Position numbers and translations under genes: made by a program
Notes under the pieces: generated by a model
What the model saw: the letters and a program-made list of their open reading frames with translations, nothing else
The model's database searches: none
Told to the model about the DNA's origin: nothing
Part shown: piece after piece, positions 61,901 through 63,775 of the stretch
How the letters are laid out: each line of letters starts with the position of its first letter
Position numbering within the stretch: position 1 is the first letter of the stretch
Origin: Agelas oroides
Taxonomy: Eukaryota; Porifera; Demospongiae; Agelasida; Agelasidae
Length of the DNA: 64,000 bases
NCBI GenBank assembly: GCA_949130485.1
Contig: OX422205.1
Span: 2,028,415 to 2,092,414, forward strand
Reading direction: 5' to 3'

Positions 61901-63775
61901 ATGAGAGACCTGGATGGCATACAATCAGACTAACACCGATTCATTACAGATGGTCAAAGAGAGCCTAAGCTGTGTACACCATCCATCCAACTATACAGTT
62001 CTTTGATAGCCCACTGCACTAGGTAAAGTAGGTTATACGCATCCAAATTGCAGGTCTGCCTACCTGGCTTGCACATCACACTGGGAATTTTTTTCAGCTA
62101 TTTTCACTGCTGCAAGATGTCATTGAGTACCAATGTTTAGATCTTGTGGTAGCAAAGTATAACCGTGTTGCTCATTGCTATCATATCTATGAAAGCTGCA
62201 GGGTTCTCAATGACAGAAAAATTGATTAGCTAGGGCTTTCCCAGACGCCCATTGCTGAAGCACTTTTTTAAAGCAGAATTTCTTACACACCCAACTGGTG
62301 GACAACGCCACCTGAGTCACCTGATGCCCATGCTTTGAAAACCTGTGGCATGAACTTGAAGAGTTTATTCACCCCAGTGAACAACAAGAAATGATTGCTG
62401 CATGGCATGACTAGATTTGAGGAAACTATTGACATAACCAAATGCCATTGACCAACTTGTGGAAGGTTGCACCAAAGATTGTTGGACAAGCTACAGGTTA
62501 TTAGTTTACATGTTAACTCTCTCATTGGCCAACCTTGATCGAACTCAAACCATAGCAGAAAATGTGTGGTAAAGTGTTTGGGCATGTTACAATTCTCATT
62601 GTATAATGTACTTCTCAAGCAGTTGGTGTAAAGTTGCAATGATAGTATGACACTGTACTGCACCGAATGCAACTAGTAGGCACTTGCGACTCTACTTGCA
62701 TTTTCCCACTTGCTGCTGGCAACAATAACAGCAAAGAAATTATGCCACCACTGACAATTCATGTGGCTGTATACTCCTACTTACATGTAGATGTACTGAC
62801 TGCATTATACTAACTACACATGCACACAGCATGCACATGTTGAATGGCAGAATGACAGAATGGCAGGATTCCATGAAACAACCCTCACTTCCATTTTCTT
62901 CCTAAATTGTTGCATGCTCACGTTCTCACTCCCAGCTTTGTGTGTATTACCCACGTACGTAGTTGTATAACTCCTGAATATATTTCTGGTGGAGGGAATC
63001 TGGCCTGTGTATGCATGAAAACCAGGATTGTTGAGTGTAAGCAAGTCATAAATATATCTGCACTTATGTTGCTATACCAGTGGCCATTGTTTGACAGTGC
63101 TATTGTTTCTCTCTCTTCCAGCTTGACCAGAAAGGGTCTGAGAAGAGGCTAAGTGATGCTTTCCAGCATTATGTTAACCATCTGTCCAGCTGCTTGGTGG
63201 GGTAAGCCTATATGTGAATAGTTATCCATATGTGTGGTATACATACATACGTACATACATACATATCATTGACCCTATGTAGTCAGGTAACTGCTACATG
63301 GATGTAATATTAACTGTTGTTAATATTGTAGGTATGATGCCTTTGATTTTCACAAAGAGTGCAGCAAGATGCGATGGCACAGACTCAACATCCTCACAGA
63401 CAGATTGGAGTCCAAACAGGCCGAGTTTGGGTAGGGGTGTCACAGCTGTACCTTAAATAGCAGCTTGTGTACCTAGCACATGTATGTGTTGGTGGTTAAA
63501 TCAGCTTTTTATCCAACAATAATCAAATTGGGGATTGACGTTCTTATGGTCCAAGTTTTTACGTTTTCAAATTTTTAGTCATTCAGTGCATCCGAGATTA
63601 AGATTTTATGTTGATAGTCATTCTCTTTGCATTTAGGTACTTTATGGTGGATGGCAGTGGAGCTGTGGTATCAGTGCAGCAAGGAGTGTTTCGAACCAAC
63701 TGTATTGACTGCCTGGACAGGACCAATGTGGTTCAGAGCATGTTTGCAAGGCGAAGTCTTTTGCACCAGCTGCAG
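10945..63775 (+). CDS. SACM1L: SAC1 phosphoinositide phosphatase gene (11 exons, 3' end off-window)
   Basis: Eleven exons join in phase to give residues 1-414 of a protein that lines up end to end with animal SAC1, an ER/Golgi membrane phosphatase that dephosphorylates PI4P and helps maintain the lipid gradient at membrane contact sites. Seen directly: [11 protein letters not shown] at the start, the Sac-domain blocks [32 protein letters not shown]-like [20 protein letters not shown], and the catalytic NCIDCLDRT (CX5R, Cys390-Arg396; the human enzyme uses Cys389). The two C-terminal membrane helices expected in the family (about 587 residues in human) must lie beyond 64000. All splice borders are GT/AG. 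Introns are 2413, 19757, 404, 1816, 13487, 336, 1848, 11189, 130 and 206 bp, the long ones filled with mobile DNA and opposite-strand genes. No break was found in any exon. Confidence 0.96.
11357..11376 (+). repeat. Poly-G run
   Basis: An uninterrupted run of about 20 G, just after a short AT-repeat, within SAC1 intron 1. Shorter G-runs lie at 11167 and 11220. Such runs are prone to slippage and sequencing error. Confidence 0.9.
12252..12886. mobile_element. 635-bp TIR element carrying a RecQ fragment
   Basis: The TIRs are about 65 bp: left TAGCCTTGTACCCAGGCCAC, right the inverse of TAGCCTCTTTCCCAGGCCAC, each followed by GTGGGAGG or GCGGGAGG and GCCTGGTATCCACTGTTTGC. The perfect 9-bp direct repeat TACACGCTC flanks it (12243-12251, 12887-12895). 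Long TIRs and 9-bp duplications are typical of Mutator-like elements. It encodes no transposase; its interior is the helicase fragment at 12423-12715. Confidence 0.92.
12423..12715 (+). pseudogene. RecQ-family helicase N-terminal fragment, captured by a TIR element
   Basis: From an ATG the frame reads [20 protein letters not shown], then [19 protein letters not shown], the Walker A motif [12 protein letters not shown], and motif Ia [15 protein letters not shown]. These are the first helicase motifs of RecQ proteins, 3'-5' DNA helicases of genome maintenance. The DEAH box and all later motifs are missing. Two in-frame stops interrupt it (TAG before the Walker A Leu-Pro, TGA before SVVLVV), so it is not a working gene. 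It has no intron and fits exactly between the element's TIRs, so it is best read as captured host or multicopy helicase sequence. The source gene is not in the window. Confidence 0.85.
13114..13342. mobile_element. 229-bp TIR element next to SAC1 exon 2
   Basis: Left end TAACCTTGTTCTCAGGC, right end the inverse of TAGCCTTGTTCTCAGGC. Flanks GTACAACTG and GTGCAGCTG agree at 7 of 9 positions, an eroded target duplication. The right end lies 47 bp upstream of the exon-2 acceptor AG. Confidence 0.75.
13390..13484 (+). CDS. SACM1L: SAC1 exon 2
   Basis: Acceptor TTCACTTGCAG and donor ATTG/GTAAGC. Encodes [18 protein letters not shown] and [13 protein letters not shown], aligning with the N-terminal strand region of the Sac domain. 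Enters in phase 2, leaves in phase 1. Intron 2 that follows is 19.8 kb. Confidence 0.92.
13485..14100. other. Intron stretch without recognised feature
   Basis: Start of SAC1 intron 2. I see only short inverted pieces (CTTCACGTCAGTGAAG near 13616) and no gene or complete element. Confidence 0.5.
14144..14659 (-). pseudogene. hAT-like transposase fragment
   Basis: A 171-codon open frame on the minus strand. Its middle reads [20 protein letters not shown] and its end [15 protein letters not shown], followed shortly by a stop. The pattern of an 'is-this-residue-pair' helix, a [11 protein letters not shown] block and [12 protein letters not shown] occurs in hAT-type transposases and their domesticated zinc-finger relatives at the entry to the RNase-H-like domain. 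The catalytic remainder and the BED finger are absent, so it is a fragment. The family call is from remembered motif similarity; a search with the protein would settle it. Confidence 0.55.
14820..16380. other. Intron stretch without recognised gene
   Basis: Part of SAC1 intron 2. A TAGTCTTGGTCCCAGACCC motif at 15402 looks like a solo TIR-element end, and 15840-15965 contains inverted bits (CGCTCTAATTTATGGAACGG and its partner). No gene was recognised. Confidence 0.4.
16388..16615. repeat. Array of AAGAATCTTGCATGATTCTT-like units
   Basis: Short, self-complementary units built on AATCTTGCAAGA and CATGATTCTTGAAAG repeat about a dozen times with variation. Because the unit is itself near-palindromic, the array can pair with itself in many registers. 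Confidence 0.85.
17407..17580 (-). pseudogene. BEN-domain exon of a broken gene
   Basis: On the minus strand an acceptor (TTTCTGAAG) opens [20 protein letters not shown] then [11 protein letters not shown], followed after a one-base frame change in an AAAA run by [20 protein letters not shown], and donor GTAAGT. This is the layout of a BEN domain (helical DNA- and protein-binding module of chromatin regulators): residues before and after the frame change fit the two halves of the domain. As read, the frame ends in a stop at the exon end. It lies downstream of 18.8-19.5 kb exons on the same strand and probably belongs to them. Confidence 0.6.
17699..18333. mobile_element. 635-bp TIR element with 9-bp target duplication
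   Basis: TIRs of about 45 bp (left TAGCCTCGTACCCAGGCCGT, then TAATTAGGAAAAACGG) are inverted at the right end. The perfect 9-bp repeat GGTCCTGCC flanks it (17690-17698, 18334-18342). The interior holds a 107-codon open frame with no recognisable domain. It is the same length as the RecQ-bearing element but has a different interior. Confidence 0.9.
18762..19049 (-). CDS. Coiled-coil exon of the BEN-type locus
   Basis: After acceptor ATACTCAG the frame reads [19 protein letters not shown] and then the heptad-like [19 protein letters not shown] hydrophobic run after this comes from a T-rich tract and may not be part of the exon; I could not find a good donor, so the lower boundary is uncertain. 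It joins in phase 0 to the exon at 19364-19549. Its first 60 bases resemble the exon at 19190-19261, suggesting exon duplication. Confidence 0.5.
   Translation of the reverse strand: MVPVAGSAPASSEGKDRKRCKETTNLLVVIDKKLDLLLKRMKRMEEKLNVFFPLLFSLYFVLTFFVAILFFVCYKSEAKKREIVHIQSMCTLVAS
19190..19261 (-). pseudogene. Duplicated, frame-shifted copy of the coiled-coil exon start
   Basis: Bounded by CGCAG and donor GTAGGT. Its DNA aligns with the start of the exon at 19049 (both run ATG, TGCCAG, GGTTCTG, ACCAG) but it lacks one G. The frame that resembles the sister exon ([20 protein letters not shown]) is therefore out of phase with the flanking exons. Confidence 0.45.
19364..19549 (-). pseudogene. First exon of the BEN-type locus, with an in-frame stop
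   Basis: ATG opens [20 protein letters not shown], continues to KFVID, then a TAA, and reads on in the same frame as [20 protein letters not shown] and VVDLLD to a perfect donor (GTAAGT). The KWG...A.V layout recalls the N-terminal segment that precedes the BEN domain in several invertebrate proteins. The continued coding quality after the TAA suggests a recent single-base change (for example from AAA). Together with the frame change at 17.5 kb, this marks the locus as a young pseudogene, or else there is an assembly or sequence error. Confidence 0.55.
20062..20117. mobile_element. Short palindromic MITE (TAGTTTCGTTCCCAGACCAA)
   Basis: The left arm TAGTTTCGTTCCCAGACCAA is inverted as TTGGTCTAGGAACGAGATTA. 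It looks like a shortened TAGCCTCG-type element. A target duplication is not clear. Confidence 0.6.
20493..20636 (+). repeat. ATGTAGGGATGG palindromic element, inverted copy 1
   Basis: About 140 bp, nearly identical to the inverse of 21100-21240, including AT-rich flank. The core runs from GATGTAGGGATGGCATGCC to GGCAAAGCCCCATCCCTACATC. Confidence 0.9.
20884..20938. mobile_element. Palindromic TAGCCTCG MITE remnant
   Basis: TAGCCTCGTTCCTAGGCCAG and the inverse at the right (GGGATGAGGCTA) surround GTGGGAGGAGGAAG. No target duplication is readable. A sibling lies at 20978-21036. Confidence 0.7.
20978..21036. mobile_element. Palindromic TAGCCTCA MITE remnant
   Basis: Begins TAGCCTCATTCCCAGGCCAT and ends TGAGAACGAGGCTA, with GTGGGAGGAGC inside. 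It resembles the sibling at 20884-20938. Confidence 0.75.
21100..21240 (-). repeat. ATGTAGGGATGG palindromic element, inverted copy 2
   Basis: Inverse of 20493-20636 with almost no differences. The two copies could form a long stem-loop of about 140 bp arms with a 460-bp loop. Confidence 0.9.
21277..21560. repeat. Degenerate tandem duplication, about 90-bp unit
   Basis: Two or three diverged units share GACAAGCTACGGAACCTGCC-like sequence and a GTACTTTGTACTTYTCACAC block. The open frames crossing it are therefore not evidence of a gene. Confidence 0.6.
21957..22082 (-). CDS. Terminal exon of an unidentified minus-strand gene
   Basis: The acceptor TTGCGTAG opens [20 protein letters not shown] and continues [21 protein letters not shown] to a TAG, in phase 0. 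It joins the exon at 22215-22400 through a GTATAA donor. The acidic-amphipathic composition looks like a soluble tail. No family is recognised. Confidence 0.5.
   Translation of the reverse strand, partial: VLQYMQTNTLVGTEEVVAIVLEDVSKELSFSCPKNKSFNRD
22215..22400 (-). CDS. Internal exon of the same unidentified gene
   Basis: 62 codons in phase 0, after acceptor [30 protein letters not shown], then [20 protein letters not shown] and [20 protein letters not shown]. The donor GTATAA is weak but usable; without it the frame stops two codons later. Long predicted helices, no recognised domain. Confidence 0.5.
23441..23575 (-). CDS. Membrane-segment exon, minus strand
   Basis: A 45-codon phase-0 exon with acceptor CCTGCAG and donor AAG/GTAACA. 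It reads [18 protein letters not shown] and then a strongly hydrophobic run ([20 protein letters not shown]) followed by RAMK, which fits one transmembrane helix with a basic inner edge. It could belong with the 21.9-22.4 kb exons, which share strand and phase, but intervening exons are not identified. The protein family is unknown. Confidence 0.5.
24387..24430. repeat. 15-bp triplicate (CCCCTTCTAGAA)
   Basis: Three near-perfect short tandem units within SAC1 intron 2. Confidence 0.8.
24755..25199 (-). CDS. BEN-like exon, second locus
   Basis: On the minus strand an open stretch of nearly 150 codons starts in a Ser/Pro-rich linker ([20 protein letters not shown]) and ends in [33 protein letters not shown] and a candidate CAG/GTATTC donor. 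The '[20 protein letters not shown]' block fits the core of BEN-type domains in invertebrate proteins, but only the first half is convincing. After FGTD the expected Ser/Thr segment is not clear, so the end may be decayed or may be spliced elsewhere. Boundaries are approximate. The coiled-coil exon at 25448-25580 on the same strand is a natural partner. Confidence 0.45.
25448..25580 (-). CDS. Gln-rich coiled-coil exon, second BEN-like locus
   Basis: Acceptor TTTCCCACAG and donor AAG/GTAAAT frame 44 codons: [18 protein letters not shown], then [19 protein letters not shown] and LVAK. Leu/Gln heptads point to a coiled coil, which in BEN proteins commonly precedes the domain. It sits 250 bp upstream, on the minus strand, of the BEN-like exon; the phase of their join is unresolved. 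Confidence 0.5.
25690..25900. repeat. Minisatellite, 42-bp unit, about 4-5 copies
   Basis: The unit contains GCAGGCTTTGGCCCAATGTC and CTCCTGCTCCCTCG. Because 42 is divisible by three, every frame on both strands stays open; on the minus strand it would read [14 protein letters not shown] repeated. It lies next to the Gln-rich exon on the same strand, so a coding role there is possible but unproven. Confidence 0.9.
26120..28260. other. Intron stretch with unassigned coding-like patches
   Basis: Part of SAC1 intron 2. On the minus strand, about 27200-27800 shows patches of plausible protein sequence ([35 protein letters not shown]) in shifting frames, as expected for an old gene or transposon relic. 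I could not identify it. Confidence 0.35.
28281..28517 (-). CDS. Possible terminal exon, basic C-terminus (unidentified)
   Basis: A minus-strand open frame reads [20 protein letters not shown], then [40 protein letters not shown] and SQSEDF before TGA. The polybasic stretch followed by an acidic-serine tail resembles nuclear proteins and also transposase C-termini. The start of the frame is arbitrary and no splice partner is clear. Confidence 0.4.
   Translation of the reverse strand: MCMTNKKSLLTNESLCDLLLARFEGVQSRNFCPDAAIDLRWRHKVRTPNQRKRKKYKKQHASTRPSATEGSSSQSEDF
28750..28997 (+). repeat. Dispersed repeat, copy 1
   Basis: Diverged direct copy of 32145-32410. Shared landmarks include CCAGCTGCAACAGCC-like sequence, CACCCACCCACCTCC, GCACAGAACCTATCTT and CTGATAACGTG. 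Non-coding. Confidence 0.75.
29905..30212 (-). pseudogene. Tc1/mariner-type transposase C-terminal fragment
   Basis: On the minus strand the frame includes [40 protein letters not shown] and [11 protein letters not shown]. The NDPKHTS and [10 protein letters not shown] motifs carry the second Asp and the last catalytic Glu region of Tc1/IS630-superfamily transposases (DNA cut-and-paste). Stops before and after, and the lack of the N-terminal HTH and first Asp block, make it a fragment. Confidence 0.85.
30230..30249 (+). repeat. (GT)n microsatellite
   Basis: About ten GT units directly downstream of the Tc1/mariner fragment. Confidence 0.95.
30478..30920. mobile_element. TIR element with long inverted arms
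   Basis: The left arm (30478-30630) starts TAGCCTCGTTCCCAGGCC and includes a CACGTGAATGACGTCTGG block. About 30780-30920 is its inverse, but the terminal GAGGCTA is missing on the right. It is probably a right-truncated TAGCCTCG-family member. Confidence 0.75.
31317..31830 (+). repeat. Tandem array, 146-bp unit plus shorter units
   Basis: Full units start near 31317, 31465 and 31611 with GGTTCAACCCTACTGAACC, and shorter related units start near 31698 and 31778. The second and third units are almost identical, so the array expanded recently. Both strands stay open in some frames, but nothing is recognised as coding. Confidence 0.9.
32145..32410 (+). repeat. Dispersed repeat, copy 2
   Basis: Direct, diverged copy of 28750-28997, ending in a duplicated TTATTAATTCTTGAGT motif. 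Confidence 0.75.
32540..32939. mobile_element. 400-bp TIR element with 9-bp target duplication
   Basis: Starts TAGCCTCATTCCCAGGC, ends GTGGGAATGAGGCTA. The perfect 9-bp repeat GTCTTTGAG flanks it (32531-32539, 32940-32948). The interior is homologous to the element at 42963-43341 along its whole length (for example GCCTGGTATCTTTTCTA, ATGACGTAAT). Confidence 0.92.
33242..33316 (+). CDS. SACM1L: SAC1 exon 3
   Basis: Acceptor TACTTTCTGCAG and donor GCAG/GTTAGC. Encodes [20 protein letters not shown] and VHLLAG with split codons at both ends, matching GILGTIHLVAG of the human protein. Phase 1 in and out. Confidence 0.95.
33721..33848 (+). CDS. SACM1L: SAC1 exon 4
   Basis: Acceptor ACCCTTTCAG and donor CAG/GTAAGC. 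Encodes [20 protein letters not shown] and [19 protein letters not shown], the next block of the Sac domain N-terminal subdomain. Leaves in phase 0. Confidence 0.96.
33898..34163. mobile_element. Long palindromic MITE
   Basis: Almost the whole element folds on itself: TGGCAGTC and AAATCGAAGATTATTCC at the left are inverted at the right, through a central TAGCTATTCATGCATCTACG. A diverged sibling lies at 50682-50895. It sits just inside SAC1 intron 4, 50 bp after exon 4. Confidence 0.85.
34542..34969. mobile_element. TIR element (TAGTCTCGCGAAAGA ends)
   Basis: Left TAGTCTCGCGAAAGACTGCC and the inverse of TAGTCTCTCGAAAGAGCGCC at the right; the interior repeats the CTCTTTGAG/CGAGTAAACTTTG theme. 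No target duplication is readable. The ends place it with the TAGYCTCG family. Confidence 0.7.
35389..35470 (+). repeat. Short tandem duplication
   Basis: A 34-bp AT-rich segment (TTAAGTATGCATATATATTA and onward) is repeated twice in tandem. Confidence 0.9.
35665..35998 (+). CDS. SACM1L: SAC1 exon 5
   Basis: The largest exon: 111 codons plus one base. It includes [52 protein letters not shown] and [20 protein letters not shown], strongly matching the corresponding human block. Acceptor AATTCCCAG, donor GCTG/GTGAGA; phase 1 out. The following intron is 13.5 kb. Confidence 0.97.
36538..36622. repeat. Imperfect palindrome
   Basis: TTTTTGCGGGTTAATTTTTCGCGG is answered by an inverted CCGCGAAAAATACCCGC stretch. 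It resembles a short MITE derivative. The stretch 36000-37720 otherwise shows no recognised gene; a truncated GGGGCGAGCCTGAGCGAGC end lies at 36981. Confidence 0.55.
37723..38254. repeat. Dispersed duplicated block A, copy 2
   Basis: Copy of 1-510. The upstream flank here is unrelated to anything else in the window. Differences include a deletion around 38010 relative to copy 1. Confidence 0.88.
38255..40036. other. Sequence between blocks A and B in copy 2
   Basis: About 1.8 kb absent from copy 1. On the minus strand, 38700-38795 reads [20 protein letters not shown] and VITEEWAN after a good acceptor (TATTTCTGCAG), and 39050-39230 reads [18 protein letters not shown] in one frame. These are coding-like patches from an unknown, probably decayed, gene or transposon. 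Confidence 0.4.
40037..40301. repeat. Dispersed duplicated block B, copy 2
   Basis: Copy of 538-803, same orientation. Confidence 0.88.
40305..40412 (-). mobile_element. Fragment of the GGGGCGAG family, inverted
   Basis: TGCTAGTGTGGGGCTCACTC and AGGCTCGTCCC are the inverse of the family's left end. Only about 100 bp remain. Confidence 0.65.
40669..41286 (-). CDS. RAG1 N-terminal-like zinc-binding exon
   Basis: A 206-codon phase-0 exon with good borders (acceptor TTATTTTCAG, donor CAG/GTAAAT). Residues about 66-105 form a RING-like segment, [20 protein letters not shown] then FPYCSYH. Residues about 125-150 form a second zinc finger, [21 protein letters not shown] in parts. The end carries [13 protein letters not shown] and VVRIPTRGQ. 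Order and spacing follow vertebrate RAG1 just upstream of its catalytic core (RING, then ZFA) and the RAG1-N-like proteins of molluscs, cnidarians and sponges (the N-RAG-TP type). The canonical RING His is Asn here and the last Cys is His, so metal binding may differ. No RAG1 catalytic core is visible. No stop interrupts the exon. It may be a host gene or part of a DNA transposon. Confidence 0.7.
41447..41520. repeat. 27-bp triplicate
   Basis: Three tandem copies of a unit with CGCAAATTGACATTCTGAGC, just upstream (minus-strand sense) of the RAG1-like exon. Confidence 0.9.
41530..42960. other. Intron stretch with one weak candidate
   Basis: A + strand frame near 41815-42000 contains [20 protein letters not shown], with Cys pairs suggestive of a zinc-binding segment, but it has no clear start or splice partner. 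Nothing else was recognised. Confidence 0.35.
42963..43341. mobile_element. 379-bp TIR element with 9-bp target duplication
   Basis: Starts TAGCCTCGTTCCCAGGC, ends GCCTGGGAACGAGGCTA. Flanked by the perfect 9-bp repeat CTGTATAGG (42954-42962, 43342-43350). Its interior matches 32540-32939, so the two are members of one subfamily. Confidence 0.93.
43777..43969 (-). CDS. Exon of a minus-strand gene with ParB-like motif
   Basis: Acceptor GTACTTGCAG, donor AAG/GTAACA; 64 codons plus one base. It reads [20 protein letters not shown], then [20 protein letters not shown] and [16 protein letters not shown] likely helical segment without a known domain name. It lies downstream of the 44.4-46 kb exons in the same orientation. 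Confidence 0.5.
44386..44579 (-). CDS. Exon of the same minus-strand gene
   Basis: Reads [40 protein letters not shown] and [13 protein letters not shown] up to donor CAG/GTGAGT. Strong coding appearance. The acceptor (TTGCAAG) and its phase to the preceding exon do not match cleanly, so the upper boundary is uncertain or the gene has a lesion here. Confidence 0.5.
44669..44779 (-). CDS. Exon of the same minus-strand gene
   Basis: Acceptor TTTTTCAG and donor GTG/GTAAGT. In its best frame it reads [20 protein letters not shown] and [13 protein letters not shown]. Two Cys and an acidic loop; no known domain. The TIR element at 44813-45518 starts only about 35 bp upstream of the acceptor. Confidence 0.45.
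44813..45518. mobile_element. GGGGCGAG-family TIR element
   Basis: Left TTGGGGCGAGCCTGAGCGAG, right the inverse GCTCAGGCTCGCCCC. A (GCTT)n microsatellite lies at 44858-44886, and an interrupted repeat with CCCCTGG hairpins at 45340-45490. No transposase. It sits inside an intron of the ParB-motif gene. Confidence 0.8.
45718..45953 (-). CDS. Exon with ParB-like motif, minus strand
   Basis: 236-bp exon, acceptor CCTATAG, donor ACT/GTAATC. It reads [40 protein letters not shown], then [12 protein letters not shown] and [13 protein letters not shown]. The order 'helical address, APLLVV strand, Y.VVGGVQ' resembles ParB/sulfiredoxin-like nucleotide-binding folds found in large cnidarian and sponge protein families; the GG motif would be the phosphate loop. 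No function can be assigned. Upstream exons were not found. Confidence 0.5.
46205..46890 (-). mobile_element. Fossil Ty3/Gypsy LTR-retrotransposon fragment (gag part)
   Basis: Pieces of a gag-type protein are spread over several minus-strand frames, with a primer-binding-site-like run next to the 5' side (about 46860). No pol region follows, and no complete LTR pair was found. The copy is broken, with several breaks, and looks old. Confidence 0.65.
47064..47580 (-). repeat. Paralogous copy of the 54612-55432 element (inverted, partial)
   Basis: The stretch is the inverse of about 54612-55220 at moderate divergence, including the ATGTAGGGATGG hairpin (47458-47545). It lacks the MITE that interrupts the other copy, so it serves as an empty-site reference. 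Confidence 0.85.
48245..48535 (-). pseudogene. Coiled-coil C-terminal exon, probably frame-shifted
   Basis: After a CTTCCTGCAG acceptor the frame reads [12 protein letters not shown], then in the next frame [40 protein letters not shown] and [18 protein letters not shown], ending [11 protein letters not shown] and a stop. The second part is clearly coiled-coil. The frame change suggests decay, or an unrecognised exon border. Family unknown. Confidence 0.45.
48560..48945 (-). mobile_element. Fossil retroelement integrase fragment
   Basis: A short minus-strand stretch resembles the integrase core of Ty3/Gypsy-type (or related) elements. Only this part remains, without neighbouring pol parts in order, so it is a broken relic, probably from a different insertion than the gag piece at 46.2-46.9 kb. 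Confidence 0.5.
49486..49592 (+). CDS. SACM1L: SAC1 exon 6
   Basis: Encodes [36 protein letters not shown], the block directly following exon 5 (human GVRYYVRGIDSEGHAANF). Acceptor CATGAAG, donor CAG/GTATAT. Confidence 0.97.
49929..50015 (+). CDS. SACM1L: SAC1 exon 7
   Basis: 29 codons: [20 protein letters not shown] and PLIDSTMDH. Acceptor CTTTCCTCCAG; the donor CAT/GTACAT is the weakest of the gene but is required by phase and alignment. Confidence 0.95.
50016..50681. other. Intron 7 stretch with GCATAAT-rich repeat
   Basis: A perfect small palindrome lies at 50097-50123 (GGACTCTACATATGTAGAGTCC in parts). GCATAAT/ATTATGC motifs recur between 50150 and 50560, in a likely decayed element. 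No gene. Confidence 0.4.
50682..50895. mobile_element. Palindromic MITE, sibling of 33898-34163
   Basis: Shares AAATCGAAGATTATT, GTGCCGTATCACT and the GAACCCCACCCTTA arm with the copy at 33.9 kb, but with more differences and a shorter right arm. Confidence 0.75.
51094..51719. mobile_element. GGGGCGAG-family TIR element
   Basis: Left GGGGTGAGCTTGAGCGAGCC, right GTGCTCGCCCC. The interior matches the copies at 1072 and 44813 (for example GTTGAAG, GGCAACT, GGCAGGCTGC). Non-coding. Confidence 0.75.
51864..51932 (+). CDS. SACM1L: SAC1 exon 8
   Basis: 23 codons, [20 protein letters not shown] then INL, matching the human [21 protein letters not shown] block. Acceptor TATTCTTTAG, donor TTG/GTAGGT. 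Intron 8 that follows is 11.2 kb. Confidence 0.96.
52230..53050 (+). repeat. Coding-type minisatellite, 69/72-bp unit, about 8-9 copies (decayed)
   Basis: In one + strand frame the array reads [21 protein letters not shown] over and over (23- or 24-residue unit), after a start [12 protein letters not shown]. Repeats of this REARL/ETPEQR style occur in invertebrate transposon-encoded and uncharacterised proteins. The later units carry TGA at the same codon where the first units have CGA. Two longer minus-strand open frames (about 235 codons) are by-products of the unit length. Confidence 0.7.
53444..53466 (+). repeat. (AT)n microsatellite
   Basis: About ten AT units. Confidence 0.95.
53509..53688 (-). 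CDS. PHD-finger terminal exon
   Basis: After acceptor CTCTTGCAG the frame reads [20 protein letters not shown], then [18 protein letters not shown] and [13 protein letters not shown] before a stop. All eight zinc ligands of a PHD finger (C4-H-C3) are present in order: the Cys of YCRC, AC, EC, the His of WFH, then KC, YC and IC. PHD fingers read histone tails; in transposon proteins they may help target chromatin. No upstream exon was found. It lies between the TIRs of the 2.2-kb element. Confidence 0.7.
   Translation of the reverse strand, partial: FSGRILIRLLRLYCRCPDDVSKMVACDGECGNWFHVKCINTTVHRNQKWYCKICTSSYS
54612..55432. mobile_element. TIR element with ATGTAGGGATGG hairpin ends
   Basis: Long inverted ends of about 150 bp (AGTCACAAAAAAGTTTTCCA at the left and its inverse at the right), each carrying the ATGTAGGGATGG hairpin. 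It is interrupted at 54912-55099 by another MITE. A partial inverted copy without that insert lies at 47064-47580. Confidence 0.85.
54912..55099. mobile_element. 188-bp MITE nested in another element
   Basis: Ends TAGTCTCGCAAGCCAGACCC and the inverse of TAGCCTCGCAAGCCAGACCC, long TIRs. Flanked by GTCTTGAAG and GTCTTGAAT, an 8-of-9 target duplication. The uninterrupted paralog at 47 kb reads straight through the same site. Confidence 0.93.
55440..56165. other. Intron 8 stretch without recognised gene
   Basis: Nothing identifiable apart from a short inverted motif around 55640-55690 (AGCAAAGCCTC / GAGGCTTTGC). Confidence 0.4.
56175..56293. mobile_element. Palindromic MITE
   Basis: TAGTCATATAGCCCACCTAG and TGGTTAAAACACTA at the left are inverted at the right, around a GGCAAGTACC centre. 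Confidence 0.85.
56905..57000 (-). repeat. Inverted, diverged copy of 34175-34260
   Basis: ATGGCTCATAGAGGCCTTTGACTAATC-like sequence is the inverse of the flank to the right of the 33.9 kb MITE. Short and old. Confidence 0.55.
57078..57262 (-). pseudogene. Tc1/mariner-IS630-type HTH fragment
   Basis: On the minus strand: [40 protein letters not shown] and [10 protein letters not shown]. This is the first helix-turn-helix of the paired-type DNA-binding domain in this transposase superfamily. No catalytic part follows in the expected direction, so it is a fragment. It is unrelated in position to the fragment at 29.9 kb. Confidence 0.75.
57687..57764. mobile_element. Palindromic TAGCCTTG MITE remnant
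   Basis: TAGCCTTGTTTCAAGGCTCC and the inverse GGAGCCTGGGAACAAAGCTA. No target duplication readable. Confidence 0.7.
57770..59460. other. Intron 8 stretch with faint coding patches
   Basis: A + strand patch at 58228-58410 ([20 protein letters not shown]) is coding-like but unidentified. It may be an inner part of the transposase relic at 59.8 kb. Otherwise nothing is recognised. Confidence 0.3.
59820..60336 (+). pseudogene. DNA transposase relic, C-terminal part
   Basis: In broken + strand frames: [20 protein letters not shown], then after frame changes [40 protein letters not shown] and [13 protein letters not shown] with a stop. The YxAGYVxRxLRKK and [20 protein letters not shown] blocks recur at the C-terminus of a transposase group common in marine invertebrate genomes. 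The first catalytic residues are not visible. It has several frame breaks. Confidence 0.6.
60493..60770 (-). pseudogene. P-element/THAP9-like transposase C-terminal fragment
   Basis: On the minus strand: [40 protein letters not shown] and [12 protein letters not shown]. The 'KLSQDxLExFFGC...NENPT' signature is the conserved C-terminal block of P-element and THAP9-related transposases. It faces the + strand relic next to it, so the two are separate insertions or the result of an inversion. Confidence 0.7.
60780..63121. other. End of intron 8 without recognised gene
   Basis: Several medium open frames (for example 61210-61545 +, 62283-62672 -) show no domain and no good splice borders. A solo TCAGCCTCGTTCCG end lies at 61190. 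I see no other feature. Confidence 0.4.
63122..63201 (+). CDS. SACM1L: SAC1 exon 9
   Basis: [20 protein letters not shown] then LSSCLVG, matching INQKGSEKPLEQTF of human SAC1. Acceptor CTCTCTTCCAG, donor GG/GTAAGC; phase 2 out. The following intron is only 130 bp. Confidence 0.97.
63332..63430 (+). CDS. SACM1L: SAC1 exon 10
   Basis: [20 protein letters not shown] then [13 protein letters not shown], matching the conserved [16 protein letters not shown] block that precedes the active site. Confidence 0.98.
63637..63775 (+). CDS. SACM1L: SAC1 exon 11 (catalytic motif)
   Basis: [20 protein letters not shown] then [20 protein letters not shown] and LLHQLQ. Cys390 is the nucleophile and Arg396 the phosphate-binding residue of the CX5R(T) signature. 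Donor CAG/GTAAGA opens an intron that runs past the window edge; the remaining C-terminal third and membrane anchors lie beyond. Confidence 0.99.
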